A stretch of 5,619 bases of DNA from CAYGWP01 sp964353455 (GTDB lineage Bacteria; Planctomycetota; Phycisphaerae; FEN-1346): contig CAYGWP010000296.1 in the NCBI GenBank assembly GCA_964353455.1, forward strand, positions 1-5,619, in the 5' to 3' direction. How positions within the stretch are numbered: the stretch's first letter is position 1; each line of letters opens with the position of its first letter. The position numbers were made by a program, and so were the translations under genes. The notes under the pieces are model-generated. The model was not told where the DNA came from. It made no database searches and saw only the letters and a program-made list of their open reading frames with translations. Positions 5,288 to 5,619 of this stretch are shown piece after piece.

Positions 5288-5315
5288 ATTGTAGCGGCAG
5301 GTCGGCGGTTTGCAA
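5288..5315 (-). promoter_or_regulatory. Predicted sigma70-type promoter for ctp
   Basis: On the minus strand, TTGCAA (5310-5315, 4 of 6 to consensus) is followed after 16 bases by TACAAT (5288-5293, 5 of 6). The implied start is near 5281, giving a leader of about 50 bases. The -35 box lies only six bases after the stop codon of the upstream gene. Confidence 0.5.
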
Positions 5316-5321
5316 GGGCCG

Positions 5322-5618
5322 TCATACTCGGCGCCCGCTGCATACGCCGGCGGGGCGCCCCAGGATCGCCTGCCGGAACCGCGTGGCGATCACGCCGACG
5401 TACGACGGCAGGATCGCCGCAGGCGGAGGGCGGCCCAGGTAGGCGGCCACGGCCGGCAACGCGGCGGCGGCACGACGGGCAAGCGACTCCCGGTCCAGCC
5501 GACCCTCGGTCAGCGATTCGACCAGACGCTGGAGCCACTCCCCCTCCGGCTGCCGCGGATCCGCAACGGCCGCGGCCGGGTCAACCCCCGCCAGTATCCC
5601 GAGGACCGCCAGGGCCGA
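5322..5618 (-). CDS. Unidentified protein, C-terminal 98 residues (partial)
   Basis: An open frame enters from the right edge and ends at TGA (5322-5324). It begins at SALAVLGILAGVDPAAAVAD and lacks an ATG, which is why a start-based search would miss it. The composition looks protein-like: a hydrophobic start, an amphipathic charged helix (GEWLQRLVESLTEGRLDRES, about 26-45), an Ala-rich helix (49-61), GRPPPAAILPSYVGVIATRF (62-81) and a short basic Cys-containing tail. GC-rich third positions match the neighbouring genes, and the ctp promoter begins right after its stop. I do not recognise the family. An alternative minus-strand frame (ATG at 5538) gives a Pro/Arg-rich, unlikely product and overlaps the ctp leader and start. 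Confidence is moderate because only the tail is visible. Confidence 0.6.
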   Translation of the reverse strand, partial: SALAVLGILAGVDPAAAVADPRQPEGEWLQRLVESLTEGRLDRESLARRAAAALPAVAAYLGRPPPAAILPSYVGVIATRFRQAILGRPAGVCSGRRV

Positions 5619-5619
5619 G

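Noticed and set aside
5233..5538. Minus-strand open frame of 101 codons overlapping the ctp leader
   Set aside because: The Pro/Arg-rich product runs over the ctp promoter and ribosome binding site, and a more protein-like frame (5322-5618) covers the same DNA.

Overview
The window is high-GC bacterial DNA in which every supported gene lies on the minus strand. From right to left (transcription order) they are: the C-terminal end of an unrecognised protein, an S41 C-terminal processing protease (ctp), the tRNA t6A-modification enzyme tsaD, the nickel-pincer-cofactor enzyme larB, a stand-alone ADP-dependent NAD(P)H-hydrate dehydratase (nnrD), and the first 111 codons of a pyruvate/acetoin-type dehydrogenase E1 alpha subunit. 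The high GC, long Ala/Arg/Pro-rich proteins, an unusual PGL motif in TsaD and GC-rich intergenic palindromes based on CACGGCCGG and GTTTAGCCGCG suggest a planctomycete-like (Phycisphaerae or relative) genome. That assignment is inference from general familiarity, not from a search.

Layout. 1-333 E1 alpha start; 334-531 intergenic with a cluster of hairpins inside an inverted-repeat frame; 532-1380 nnrD; 1381-1490 intergenic, almost filled by a 29-bp-arm inverted repeat; 1491-2267 larB with a proposed GTG start; 2268-2479 intergenic with the larB promoter and a 28-bp-arm inverted repeat; 2480-3490 tsaD; 3491-3633 intergenic with two hairpins; 3634-5229 ctp; 5230-5321 ctp leader and promoter; 5322-5618 3' end of an unidentified gene. 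No gene-free stretch exceeds about 210 bases.

The genes are housekeeping functions and do not form one pathway: tRNA modification (TsaD), cofactor synthesis from nicotinate adenine dinucleotide (LarB), repair of damaged NAD(P)H (NnrD), central carbon oxidation (E1 alpha) and envelope proteolysis (Ctp). Sigma70-like promoters are visible before ctp, larB and the E1 alpha gene. None is obvious before tsaD or nnrD, which may be read from the upstream promoters through the hairpins.

The most unusual signal lies in the DNA between the genes. All four gaps from 334 to 3633 contain long inverted repeats, and a GCTAA word (GTTTAGC or GCGGCTAA) sits at or near their edges. One copy is a clean 21-base insertion derivative of another. 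I see no CRISPR array, tRNA, rRNA, transposase or defence system.
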